A DNA stretch of 6,448 nucleotides from CAZUQP01 sp964484285 (GCA_964484285.1 CAZAEO010000112.1:1-6448), one strand, 5' to 3'. Shown: positions 1 to 6,193, numbered from the stretch's first letter. A program made the numbers and translations. Notes: generated from the sequence alone by a model not told the origin.

Positions 1-2
1 AC

Positions 3-320
3 AGTTTTCATTGCATATTTACCAGCATGCCATTTGATTGGTTCAAACAAGAAAATAACGCTGTCATGCCAGACTTTGCTAATCAGTTCAAAAATCTCTT
101 AACATCTGATGGCTTTATTTTATTAGACAGCCTACCACAAGTTAGCAGAATGGGAGAAACATGGCCTGTCGCTGCGCGTCAATGCAATTATCTAGAGAAA
201 AATGGTTTTTTTCTCGTTGAAATACTGAGATTTAGCAGCCACACAGACGTCGGCAACCCCAACGAATCCATTATCATAAAGCTTAATTTAGCCCCAACCC
301 GTCCATCACAGAGAGGCTGA
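3..320 (+). CDS. Hypothetical protein, probably the 3' part of a gene starting before the window
   Basis: The frame is open from the first bases of the window to a TGA at 318-320. The first ATG is at 27, but there is no Shine-Dalgarno-like sequence before it and the codons upstream of it are open, so I read this as the C-terminal about 105 residues of a longer protein. The sequence is mixed and looks like a soluble globular domain: an amphipathic stretch near the start (MPFDWFKQEN), a hydrophobic strand-like segment (GFILLDSLPQ) and another (NGFFLVEILRF). No signal peptide, membrane helix or motif that I recognise is present. It converges on the tRNA gene, whose 3' end lies 50 bases away on the other strand. 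I cannot assign a function. A chance open frame is possible but less likely at this length in AT-rich DNA. Confidence 0.45.
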   Translation, partial: SFHCIFTSMPFDWFKQENNAVMPDFANQFKNLLTSDGFILLDSLPQVSRMGETWPVAARQCNYLEKNGFFLVEILRFSSHTDVGNPNESIIIKLNLAPTRPSQRG

Positions 321-370
321 TTTCAAGTTATCATACAGTTTCAATTTGCAAATAACGGGCAATAAAAAAA

Positions 371-457
371 CGGAAAGGGTAAGATTCGAACTTACGATAC
401 GGAAAACCGTATAATGGTTTAAATAACCAACGCTTTAAGCCACTCAGCCACCCTTCC
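371..457 (-). tRNA. Serine-type class II tRNA with aberrant anticodon loop (UUU at 34-36, A33)
   Basis: Read on the minus strand, the 87 bases from 457 to 371 fold into a full class II cloverleaf. The acceptor stem is GGAAGGG/CCTTTCC (one G-U) with discriminator G73. The D arm is typical of tRNA-Ser (GCT/AGC stem, GG in the loop). There is a long variable arm of 6 bp with a TTTT loop (ATACGG/CCGTAT), and a T arm GTAAG/CTTAC with canonical loop TTCGAAT. G73, the long variable arm, G1-C72, G2-C71, A3-U70 and C11-G24 match what bacterial seryl-tRNA synthetase is known to recognise. The anticodon stem is TTGGT/ACCAT with the outer pair T-T unpaired. The loop is TATTTAA, so position 33 is A instead of the near-universal U, and positions 34-36 are TTT, a lysine anticodon. 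No CCA is encoded; G73 is followed directly by seven Ts. It may be a decayed tRNA-Ser copy or a serine tRNA with an altered or non-decoding role. The gene call is solid; its activity is open. Confidence 0.85.
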
Positions 458-464
458 ACCGCGA

Positions 465-493
465 AGTATATAGTGATGAAAATTCATTTGCAA
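465..493 (-). promoter_or_regulatory. Sigma70 promoter of the tRNA gene
   Basis: On the minus strand, TTGCAA (488-493) as -35 and TATACT (465-470) as -10 are separated by exactly 17 bases. A GC-rich discriminator (TCGCGGT) follows, a pattern typical of stable-RNA promoters under stringent control. The tRNA 5' end lies only 8 bases after the -10, so the transcript would start almost at the mature 5' end. An intact promoter argues that the tRNA gene is expressed. Confidence 0.6.
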
Positions 494-532
494 TCTTGAC
501 CCACAGCTAAAAAATCTTTGGTGAATCTGTTT

Positions 533-574
533 CTAACCCCAGTTTCGGATGCGGTATCTTTTCTTTTTGGACAT
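533..574 (-). pseudogene. Vestige of an IS5-family-like transposase N-terminus
   Basis: On the minus strand an ATG at 574, preceded 7 bases upstream by AAAGGG as ribosome binding site, opens a 13-codon frame reading MSKKKRYRIRNWG before TAG. IS5-family transposases of the IS903/IS1031 type commonly begin with a short basic run followed by a motif like Y-[RK]-[IV]-x-N-W. After the stop, neither the same frame nor the shifted one continues with the expected Tyr-Asn and Arg-Gly segments, so only the very start would remain. I see no clear terminal inverted repeat. The match is short and rests on memory of the family, so it may be chance, but the good ribosome binding site supports a real gene start. 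Confidence 0.35.
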
Positions 575-664
575 TATCAATCCCTTTATATTGCATAAGC
601 TATTTCGATCCAGGTTGGTTAAGATACAAAGTAATCAATTCCTAGCTGGAAAAGTATTAAGGCC

Positions 665-2035
665 TTATTCTTCCCAAAGTAAATCGATCTGCATCAATGC
701 TAAAGGTAACGGTAAAACAGGAATAGTCTGAAATCGGGTCACTTCATAACTCTTAGCATAAATATTCCCATTTTTATATTTACAAATTTGTTTTAAATCC
801 TTTGATCTTAATTGCTCAATCCATTTCACTTCAACAGGCCAGAATTTATGTTGATGGACATAAGCGACATCCACCTCGCCTTCTGCTTTAATATAATACG
901 TAGGAAAAAATCGACGAAAATGTGTAACGACACATGCTTCTATTAAATCAGAGCAACCTTTAGAATCTGCAAGTATTGGTAGTATTTGTTGTTGATAAGC
1001 ATCTTTAACAGGGTCAATCCATGCTCGCATTGCATGAAAAATAAATGGATCACAAAACATTAATTTCTTGCGCTTTTTTGGCGCTGGCTTTAATTTATCT
1101 TCCATGATAGCGGCTTGCACAAACACAGCATCCATAGATGCTAATATACCCATGTAATCTGCAATTGTTTGAGTATGATCAATGGATAACTCTTTTGTTA
1201 GATTATCCCATGAGACTTGTTTTAAATAATGCTTAATAATAGCTTCAAGAATTTCTTTTAAGTAATGCTCACGTTTATCACGCTTCATGATATCGCCACG
1301 AATCCAGTCCGAATAAATAGCTAACGTGGATTGACTAATATTGTGTTCAATTGCAAATTCATTGATAGCTGTTAAAAATCCACCATGAATAAGATATTCA
1401 TTCAGCTCTTGATAAAGAGCAGTAATGACATGTGCGAGAACGGACTCGTAAGAAGTTATCTTGGGTAGTGCTTTTTTCAATTGTAAGAATTCGCGAAAAG
1501 ATAATGGATAATAATGAAAATCAACTTTATTTGCTTTACCTCGTCGGCCAGGAAAACGTTTGCGCGCTTCTTGAATTAATACTAAATCAGAACCGCTGAG
1601 TACCAACACCACTTGCGAAAGCTCACCCGTATCCGCAAGATACTTCACGGTTTTGTCCCAATCTTCAATATCCGTCACTTCATCCAAAATAAAATATTTT
1701 AATCCGTTCGCTGGCATCCGGGATAATTGGCTCTTCATGACAGAATATAAAGTTTGATTATCCCCAATAAGCTCACCTGAAAAAAAACAAATGGCCTCTG
1801 GCGCAACGCCAGACTGTAGTAACTTCTCCATCCATTGCTTCAATAAGGTTGTCTTCCCCACTTGCCGCCCACCAGAAAGGGTTAAAATTCCTGGGATGTC
1901 AGTCGGTAGCTCATTGAGTAAAGCGGATTGATAAACATATTTTTGCACATACAATCGCTTCAAATGCGGGTCAATTTTTGCAAATGATGCCGCATTATCT
2001 AAATGACTATTGTTGGGTTGAAATCGTATATCCAT
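665..2035 (-). CDS. Stand-alone ATPase of the AAA_14/DUF4143 type
   Basis: This is a 456-residue P-loop ATPase. Walker A is GGRQVGKTT at residues 55-63, Walker B is YFILDEV at 114-120, a sensor-1-like SGS is at 147-149, and GRRG at 163-166 supplies arginines where this family often has an arginine finger. The C-terminal region, about residues 360-456, resembles DUF4143. It contains D389 and E402-x-K404 (VDV ... PVEVKW), which is the layout of a PD-(D/E)xK nuclease-like fold. Length and domain order fit the family, which is scattered through bacteria and archaea as solitary accessory genes whose substrate is mostly unknown. No signal peptide or membrane helix is seen. ATG at 2035 is the only reasonable start, because the next Met is residue 69 and lies past Walker A. 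There is no clear Shine-Dalgarno sequence, so translation may be weak. The gene has its own upstream region with operator-like repeats and a terminator isolates it from the metabolic operon. A role in DNA transactions or defence is possible but is inference. Confidence 0.85.
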   Translation of the reverse strand: MDIRFQPNNSHLDNAASFAKIDPHLKRLYVQKYVYQSALLNELPTDIPGILTLSGGRQVGKTTLLKQWMEKLLQSGVAPEAICFFSGELIGDNQTLYSVMKSQLSRMPANGLKYFILDEVTDIEDWDKTVKYLADTGELSQVVLVLSGSDLVLIQEARKRFPGRRGKANKVDFHYYPLSFREFLQLKKALPKITSYESVLAHVITALYQELNEYLIHGGFLTAINEFAIEHNISQSTLAIYSDWIRGDIMKRDKREHYLKEILEAIIKHYLKQVSWDNLTKELSIDHTQTIADYMGILASMDAVFVQAAIMEDKLKPAPKKRKKLMFCDPFIFHAMRAWIDPVKDAYQQQILPILADSKGCSDLIEACVVTHFRRFFPTYYIKAEGEVDVAYVHQHKFWPVEVKWIEQLRSKDLKQICKYKNGNIYAKSYEVTRFQTIPVLPLPLALMQIDLLWEE

Positions 2036-2077
2036 ATCTACATGGTAATATATATATTTAATTTACGCAAAACTTAC

Positions 2078-2120
2078 TGAGTAAATTTACTCAATGTACA
2101 ATGAGTATTTTATCATACTC
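2078..2120. promoter_or_regulatory. Operator-like array of TGAGTA/TACTCA half-sites
   Basis: TGAGTAAATTTACTCA at 2078-2093 is a perfect 16-bp palindrome. A second dyad, GAGTAT (2103-2108) and ATACTC (2115-2120), follows. The inner half-sites of the two dyads also face each other across TGTACA. The same 6-mer therefore occurs in alternating orientation about four times in 43 bases. This is the form of a cooperative repressor site. It lies 43-85 bases upstream of the ATPase start codon and overlaps its likely promoter. Confidence 0.5.
2107..2115 (-). promoter_or_regulatory. Possible extended -10 promoter for the ATPase gene
   Basis: Minus-strand TGATAAAAT fits an extended -10 (TG, one base, then TAAAAT, one change from TATAAT). 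The -35 position holds only a weak match. It sits in the loop of the second dyad, so a start point near 2100 would put the palindrome at 2078-2093 just downstream, where a bound repressor would block transcription. The leader would be about 65 bases. Confidence 0.3.
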
Positions 2121-2160
2121 TTATAAACAGTTCGGAGTTAAATTCCTTTAAAATCACATA

Positions 2161-2198
2161 ATTAAAATAAAATTCCCTGCGAAAACGCAGCAAGGGAA
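2161..2198 (-). terminator. Intrinsic terminator of the tkt-gap-deoC-MFS operon
   Basis: On the minus strand, just after the transporter stop codon, TTCCC (2194-2198) and TGCG (2186-2189) pair with CGCA (2178-2181) and GGGAA (2173-2177) around a TTTT loop, with a 4-base bulge on one side. The stem is followed at once by TTTTATTTTAAT (2161-2172). This is a standard Rho-independent terminator. It separates the operon from the ATPase gene further along the same strand. Confidence 0.75.
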
Positions 2199-2208
2199 AT
2201 AGGCATTA

Positions 2209-3498
2209 TTAGCAAGCCTTGCAACGTGTTTCGCGTATCAAGAAAGAAAGACACAGCGCCACAATTAAAGTAATAGGGAAAATCAGCATTGCACGATGAA
2301 AGTCGGTAGCAGTATAAATCGTCATGCCATTCATTACTTCATGCGTAGCACCTTTTTCCATCAACCAACCAAAAAATGGTGGGAAAATAAATCCGCTAAT
2401 CATGATACACATCGAATCAATGCTGACCGATGTGCTAGTCAAATAAATTGGATTTAATTCGGCAATCGTTGGATAAGTCAGCACTTGTGAGCTCGTCACG
2501 AACCCAATCAGAAAAAATAATATTATCAAAGATAGTAACGATAAATGCGGTACAAAAAGCAAAATAGAAATCACAATCAACGACAGTATTGCGCCCACGA
2601 TCATCGGCAGCACGCGACGTTCAATGTAATCAGAGACCCAGCCATAAATCAGCGAGCCTAAAATAACGCCTACAAAAAAAACAGTGGTTGCATAAGAGGC
2701 TTCAGCAGTCGTTACATGATGCACGCCGGTCAAATATCGAATACCCCACAATCCGCCTAAAATAAAAACGGGTAAATTGACCAATGCCGTATAGAATCCA
2801 CACAGCCAATTTTGTAAATTAAGAACTGCGAGCTTAATACAAGTCAGCGGACCTAATTGTTTTAACATGGCGTGATCTGATGCAATGCTTGCTTCAGAAT
2901 GAGGTGGTCGATCTTGGACAATAAAAAATATCGCAAAAAATATCAATACGCCTAAAGCAGTATTGACCAAAAGGGCAGTATGCCAATTGCCTAAATAATC
3001 TATGAGTAATGCAAAAGGTGTTTGCGCAACTAAGCCGCCCAACATCGCCATCGTCACGACTGCTCCCACTACAAATGCCATGCGTGTTGGCGCGAACCAG
3101 CGAGAAGCGATTCGAATACAACTTAAAAAACAAAATGACGCGCTACCACCTACCAAAAAGCGACCCAGCGCCGCCACCCAATAAACCGTTGTTGTGGAAA
3201 ATAAAAATGTCCCCAGCGTACAAACAGTCACTGCAAACATTAATAATTTTTTTGTTGAATAACGATCGATAATATTACCGACCGGAAAAAGCACCAATGC
3301 ATTTGCATAGAAATACATGGAGAACAACTGACCCAGCTCTTCAGCGTTTAAATGATAAGTTTCTCTCAATTGCACATTAATCGTATTAAACAAATTCATC
3401 TGAATGAATTCATAAAAGAAAAATAATGCGGCAGTCAACACAACAGACCACGCAAGAAATGGGTGTGTCGTTTTTTCTTTCATATTAATTGCATTCAT
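2209..3498 (-). CDS. MFS transporter, candidate nucleoside/pentoside importer
   Basis: This 429-residue protein is very hydrophobic, with about 12 predicted inner-membrane helices split by a polar central loop at about residues 195-218. The first half carries an MFS motif A between helices 2 and 3 (G74-N-I-I-D78-R79, then K83-K84), and the second half repeats a weaker version (G286, D290, R294-R295). The N-terminal pattern (FFFYEFIQ, LGQLFSMYFYANAL, then RWFAPTRMA) reminds me of the Legionella Pht-type permeases, some of which import amino acids and some thymidine. ATG at 3498 overlaps the deoC stop as ATGA, so translation is coupled to the aldolase. It is the last gene of the operon, before the terminator. 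Context suggests import of nucleosides or deoxyribosides that feed the two upstream enzymes. The substrate is inferred from position only, and an amino acid permease or exporter remains possible. Confidence 0.85.
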   Translation of the reverse strand: MNAINMKEKTTHPFLAWSVVLTAALFFFYEFIQMNLFNTINVQLRETYHLNAEELGQLFSMYFYANALVLFPVGNIIDRYSTKKLLMFAVTVCTLGTFLFSTTTVYWVAALGRFLVGGSASFCFLSCIRIASRWFAPTRMAFVVGAVVTMAMLGGLVAQTPFALLIDYLGNWHTALLVNTALGVLIFFAIFFIVQDRPPHSEASIASDHAMLKQLGPLTCIKLAVLNLQNWLCGFYTALVNLPVFILGGLWGIRYLTGVHHVTTAEASYATTVFFVGVILGSLIYGWVSDYIERRVLPMIVGAILSLIVISILLFVPHLSLLSLIILFFLIGFVTSSQVLTYPTIAELNPIYLTSTSVSIDSMCIMISGFIFPPFFGWLMEKGATHEVMNGMTIYTATDFHRAMLIFPITLIVALCLSFLIRETRCKAC

Positions 3499-4274
3499 TG
3501 GATAGCATCCACTAATTGACTGGCACCAATACGAAAAGTTGCGGGCTTAATAAAATGCTCGCCCATCATACATCTCACCAATGCGACATATTGCATTGCT
3601 TGCGCAATCTCTCGAATACCGCCTGATATTTTAAGGCCAATCGGCCGATTCAGCTCATGTGTAAAGCGTGTAATCACATAAAGCATAACAGCTGCCGCTT
3701 CTAGTGTTGCGCCTTGTGATATTTTGCCAGTCGATGTTTTAATAAAATCTGCGCCGCCCATCACCGCAATTTCACTCACTTCTTTAATTTGATAAGGATT
3801 ATCCAGTGCGCCTATTTCTAGAATCATTTTCAATAAGGCTTTCGAACCGCATGCGACTTTACATGATTCAACAAAGTGGCGTGGATAATGTTTATCACGT
3901 GATAAATACTTAGCATACGGAAAAACCACATCAATCTCATCAGCACCTGCTGCTAATGATTGATTAATCGACCCTAACACGTCTTCTAATGGCATTGCAC
4001 CAGATGGAAAATTAGCAACGGTGCATATTTTAATTGATGAATCGACAAAATGCGCTTTTGCCAGAGACACAAACTTAGGGATCACGCAAACAGACTGCAC
4101 CGCACCAAAAGGGCGCTCTGCCTTAATAAAAAAAGTTGTTAAATCTTCTGCACTATCCTCATCATTTAAACGTGTTAAATCAATTAACGGTAATAAATGA
4201 CGCGGCGTAAAATGTGGCATACCGAAAGGATCTGCCGACTCCATCACCCGATGCACACGATCAAGCCAAGACAT
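3495..4274 (-). CDS. deoC: Deoxyribose-phosphate aldolase
   Basis: DERA cleaves 2-deoxyribose-5-phosphate to glyceraldehyde-3-phosphate and acetaldehyde in the cytosol, the final step of deoxynucleoside catabolism. The 259 residues equal the length of the E. coli enzyme. The Schiff-base lysine is K179 in ADFIKTSTGK, the second active-site lysine is K215 in GLKISGGIR (E. coli has GFKPAGGIR, so the Pro-Ala is Ile-Ser here), and the acid/base aspartate is D115 in ADEIDVVFPY. The class I TIM-barrel is complete. The start at 4274 has a good AAAGGAG 7 bases upstream, lying inside the end of the phosphorylase gene, which it overlaps by 14 bp. The stop overlaps the transporter ATG by 4 bp. The G3P product is the substrate of gap, encoded upstream in the same operon. 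Identification is firm. A phosphopentomutase, needed to link phosphorolysis to this enzyme, is not in the window. Confidence 0.95.
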   Translation of the reverse strand: MSWLDRVHRVMESADPFGMPHFTPRHLLPLIDLTRLNDEDSAEDLTTFFIKAERPFGAVQSVCVIPKFVSLAKAHFVDSSIKICTVANFPSGAMPLEDVLGSINQSLAAGADEIDVVFPYAKYLSRDKHYPRHFVESCKVACGSKALLKMILEIGALDNPYQIKEVSEIAVMGGADFIKTSTGKISQGATLEAAAVMLYVITRFTHELNRPIGLKISGGIREIAQAMQYVALVRCMMGEHFIKPATFRIGASQLVDAIQ

Positions 4275-5091
4275 GCTGCCACTCCTTTACAAATGCAGGA
4301 ATCAGCTTAGTTAATTTACGCGCTGCAAGCTCGCTAAATTGCAAAGTATGTTCGTGCGTGAGCTGTTCTTTACTCATGCCTGCTGCAAAATTACTAATTG
4401 CAACAATCCCCATCACCTTCATACCGCAATGACGCGCCAAAATAACTTCAGGAACAAGTGACATACCAACTACATCCGCACCCCATTGTTTAAATGCACG
4501 AATTTCAGCAGGCGTCTCAAAGCTAGGACCCAATGTGGCAAGATAAACACCTTCATGAATCGGAATAGCTAATTTTGATGAAACTGATTTCATTAAATCA
4601 ATTAAACCAGCATCATAAGCACCTGTGAGATCAATAAAACGTGGGCCAACACTTTCATCGTTGGGTCCCACTAATGGATTATTAAACTGAAGATTAATGT
4701 GATCCGTTATAATCGCGACCTCACCTGGTGCCCTATCTTCTCTTAATGAACCAGCCGCTGCCGTTGTCAACAACACCGAACAACCTAAATGCTTCACGAT
4801 ATGAATTAAAGTACGAATAGAGGCCGGAGAAATGCCTTCATATAAATGCAACCGACCTCGCAAACAAACAACAGGAATATCATTCAAATGCCCAAGCACA
4901 ATGAGCGAGGCATGCCCTGCAATCTTGCTTTCCTGTAACCCAGGAATAGCAGCGTAAGGAATTGAAACAGGATCGGTCATTTGCTCTGCAAGTGAGGACA
5001 GACCAGATCCCAATATAATGCCAATTTTTGGTGCAAAATCTTTTGGAATATACTGCGCCAGGGCCTGCATTGTTTCATCAATTGTAGACAT
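4261..5091 (-). CDS. punA: Purine nucleoside phosphorylase, trimeric type
   Basis: It splits purine (deoxy)ribonucleosides with phosphate into the free base and (deoxy)ribose-1-phosphate, in the cytosol. The 276 residues fit the trimeric class I family rather than the hexameric DeoD type. Visible signatures are the phosphate-binding GIILGSGL (24-31), AGH (58-60), RGRLHLYEG (78-86), GPSFETPAEIR (188-198) with E192 matching the base-binding Glu201 of the human enzyme, VGMSLVPEV (208-216), and ISN with N234 matching human Asn243, which favours 6-oxopurines (guanosine, inosine). The usual TNAAG motif reads TAAAG at 110-114, an Asn to Ala change. ATG at 5091 has AAAGGAG 7 bases upstream. It lies 97 bases after gap, with a hairpin between, and overlaps deoC by 14 bp. 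The symbol is by analogy; xapA-type xanthosine phosphorylase is an alternative within the same family. Confidence 0.92.
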   Translation of the reverse strand: MSTIDETMQALAQYIPKDFAPKIGIILGSGLSSLAEQMTDPVSIPYAAIPGLQESKIAGHASLIVLGHLNDIPVVCLRGRLHLYEGISPASIRTLIHIVKHLGCSVLLTTAAAGSLREDRAPGEVAIITDHINLQFNNPLVGPNDESVGPRFIDLTGAYDAGLIDLMKSVSSKLAIPIHEGVYLATLGPSFETPAEIRAFKQWGADVVGMSLVPEVILARHCGMKVMGIVAISNFAAGMSKEQLTHEHTLQFSELAARKLTKLIPAFVKEWQHVLA

Positions 5092-5141
5092 CTTTATGCT
5101 CCTTTAGCTTCATCCATCTCATACATTCACCTTACGCGCGA

Positions 5142-5171
5142 TCATCCCGCGCAGTTTTTAGCGTGGGATGA
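5142..5171. repeat. GC-rich hairpin between gap and the phosphorylase gene
   Basis: TCATCCCGCGC (5142-5152) and GCGTGGGATGA (5161-5171) form an 11-bp stem with one G-T position and an 8-base loop. There is no T run on either side in either direction, so it is not an intrinsic terminator. It resembles the dispersed palindromes with a TCAT-CCCGCG core common in gammaproteobacterial intergenic regions. In the operon mRNA it could protect the upstream tkt-gap part from 3' exonucleases. It is the only clearly GC-rich intergenic piece in the window. Confidence 0.55.
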
Positions 5172-5188
5172 CAAATGGTAGCTTCTGC

Positions 5189-6193
5189 TTAAACAACAAC
5201 CCACTTCGCAGCAACGTCTAGCATACGATTTGAGAAACCCCATTCATTATCATACCAAGCCAATATCTTAACGAGATTCCCCATCACGCGCGTTCCCACT
5301 GTATCGAAAATAGCAGAGGAAGCATGATGATTAAAATCAACTGAAACGAGTGGTTTATCATTATAAGACAACACTGCCTTCATAGTGCCCACTGAGGCTT
5401 TTTGTATAATCTCATTGATTTCTTGAACTGAAGTGGCGCGTTTTGCCTCAAATGTCAGATCAACAACAGAAACATTAATGGTGGGCACACGCAGTGCAAA
5501 GCCATCTAACTTGCCATCCAACTCAGGCAGCACCAAACCAACCGCAGCTGCCGCACCTGTCTTTGCTGGAATAATAGACTGAGTTGCAGAACGCGCTCTT
5601 CTTAAATCAGTATGATAAACATCCAGTAAATTTTGATCGTTCGTAAATGCATGAATCGTATTCATCACACCGCTCACCAAACCAATTGCCTCTTGCAATG
5701 GCTTAACAACAACCGCCAAGCAATTGGTCGTGCAAGATGCATTAGAGATCACCGTGTCACTCGCTTTTAAAATGTGATCGTTGACACCAAATACAATGGT
5801 CGCATCTGCACCTTCTGCCGGCGCTGAAATAAGCACTTTCTTTGCACCCGCTGCAATATGCTGAGCAGCCTTTTCTTTGCTAGTAAAAAATCCCGTGCAT
5901 TCAAAAACAATATCAATATTCAGTGCTTTCCAAGGTAATTTTTTTGGATCACGCTCTGCAATGACAATAATTTTATCGCCATTCACAAGAAGATTATTAT
6001 CAACAACACTCACCTCGCCTGGAAAAGCGCCATGTGTTGTGTCGTAACGCGTCAAATGCGCGTTTGTTTCCACATCTCCTAAATCGTTAATGGCCACAAT
6101 TTCTATTTCAGGATGAAGCTTTTTTTCATAATGTGCCCGCAAAATATTGCGCCCAATCCGTCCATACCCATTAATTGCAACACGAATCGTCAT
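5189..6193 (-). CDS. gap: Glyceraldehyde-3-phosphate dehydrogenase, type I
   Basis: It oxidises glyceraldehyde-3-phosphate with NAD+ and phosphate to 1,3-bisphosphoglycerate, in glycolysis (cytosol). The 334 residues are the normal length. The Rossmann motif is INGYGRIGRN (7-16). AINDL, with D37 at the end of the second strand, points to NAD rather than NADP. The catalytic cysteine is C154 in NASCTTNCLA and the catalytic histidine is H181 in NTIHAFTNDQ. The substrate-binding region HTDLRRARSA and the C-terminal WYDNEWGFSNRM are intact. After CTTNCLA the usual Pro is Val, and HAYTND reads HAFTND; neither should abolish activity. The start at 6193 is supported by AGAAGGA about 8 bases upstream. 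It lies 29 bases after tkt, so the two are surely co-transcribed. In many relatives gap is followed by pgk; here it is followed by nucleoside catabolism genes. Erythrose-4-phosphate dehydrogenase is a related alternative, but the motifs read as GAPDH. Confidence 0.96.
   Translation of the reverse strand: MTIRVAINGYGRIGRNILRAHYEKKLHPEIEIVAINDLGDVETNAHLTRYDTTHGAFPGEVSVVDNNLLVNGDKIIVIAERDPKKLPWKALNIDIVFECTGFFTSKEKAAQHIAAGAKKVLISAPAEGADATIVFGVNDHILKASDTVISNASCTTNCLAVVVKPLQEAIGLVSGVMNTIHAFTNDQNLLDVYHTDLRRARSATQSIIPAKTGAAAAVGLVLPELDGKLDGFALRVPTINVSVVDLTFEAKRATSVQEINEIIQKASVGTMKAVLSYNDKPLVSVDFNHHASSAIFDTVGTRVMGNLVKILAWYDNEWGFSNRMLDVAAKWVVV

Noticed and set aside
371..457. Selenocysteine, leucine or tyrosine tRNA
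   Set aside because: The acceptor stem has 7 rather than 8 pairs and there is no UCA anticodon, against tRNA-Sec. G73 argues against Leu and Tyr, which carry A73.
549..731. 60-codon plus-strand frame
   Set aside because: It overlaps the 3' end of the ATPase gene and the transposase-like vestige on the other strand, and has no ribosome binding site and no recognisable product.
2894..3272. Three frames of 60-87 codons on both strands inside the transporter gene
   Set aside because: They lie wholly within a strongly supported membrane protein gene and have low-complexity or odd composition; they are out-of-frame shadows.
4214..4432. 72-codon plus-strand frame across the phosphorylase/deoC junction
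   Set aside because: It is antisense to two well-identified enzymes; the sequence looks like a reverse-strand translation.
5142..5171. Hairpin after gap as an intrinsic terminator
   Set aside because: No T run follows in either direction and the next gene lies on the same strand with a good RBS.
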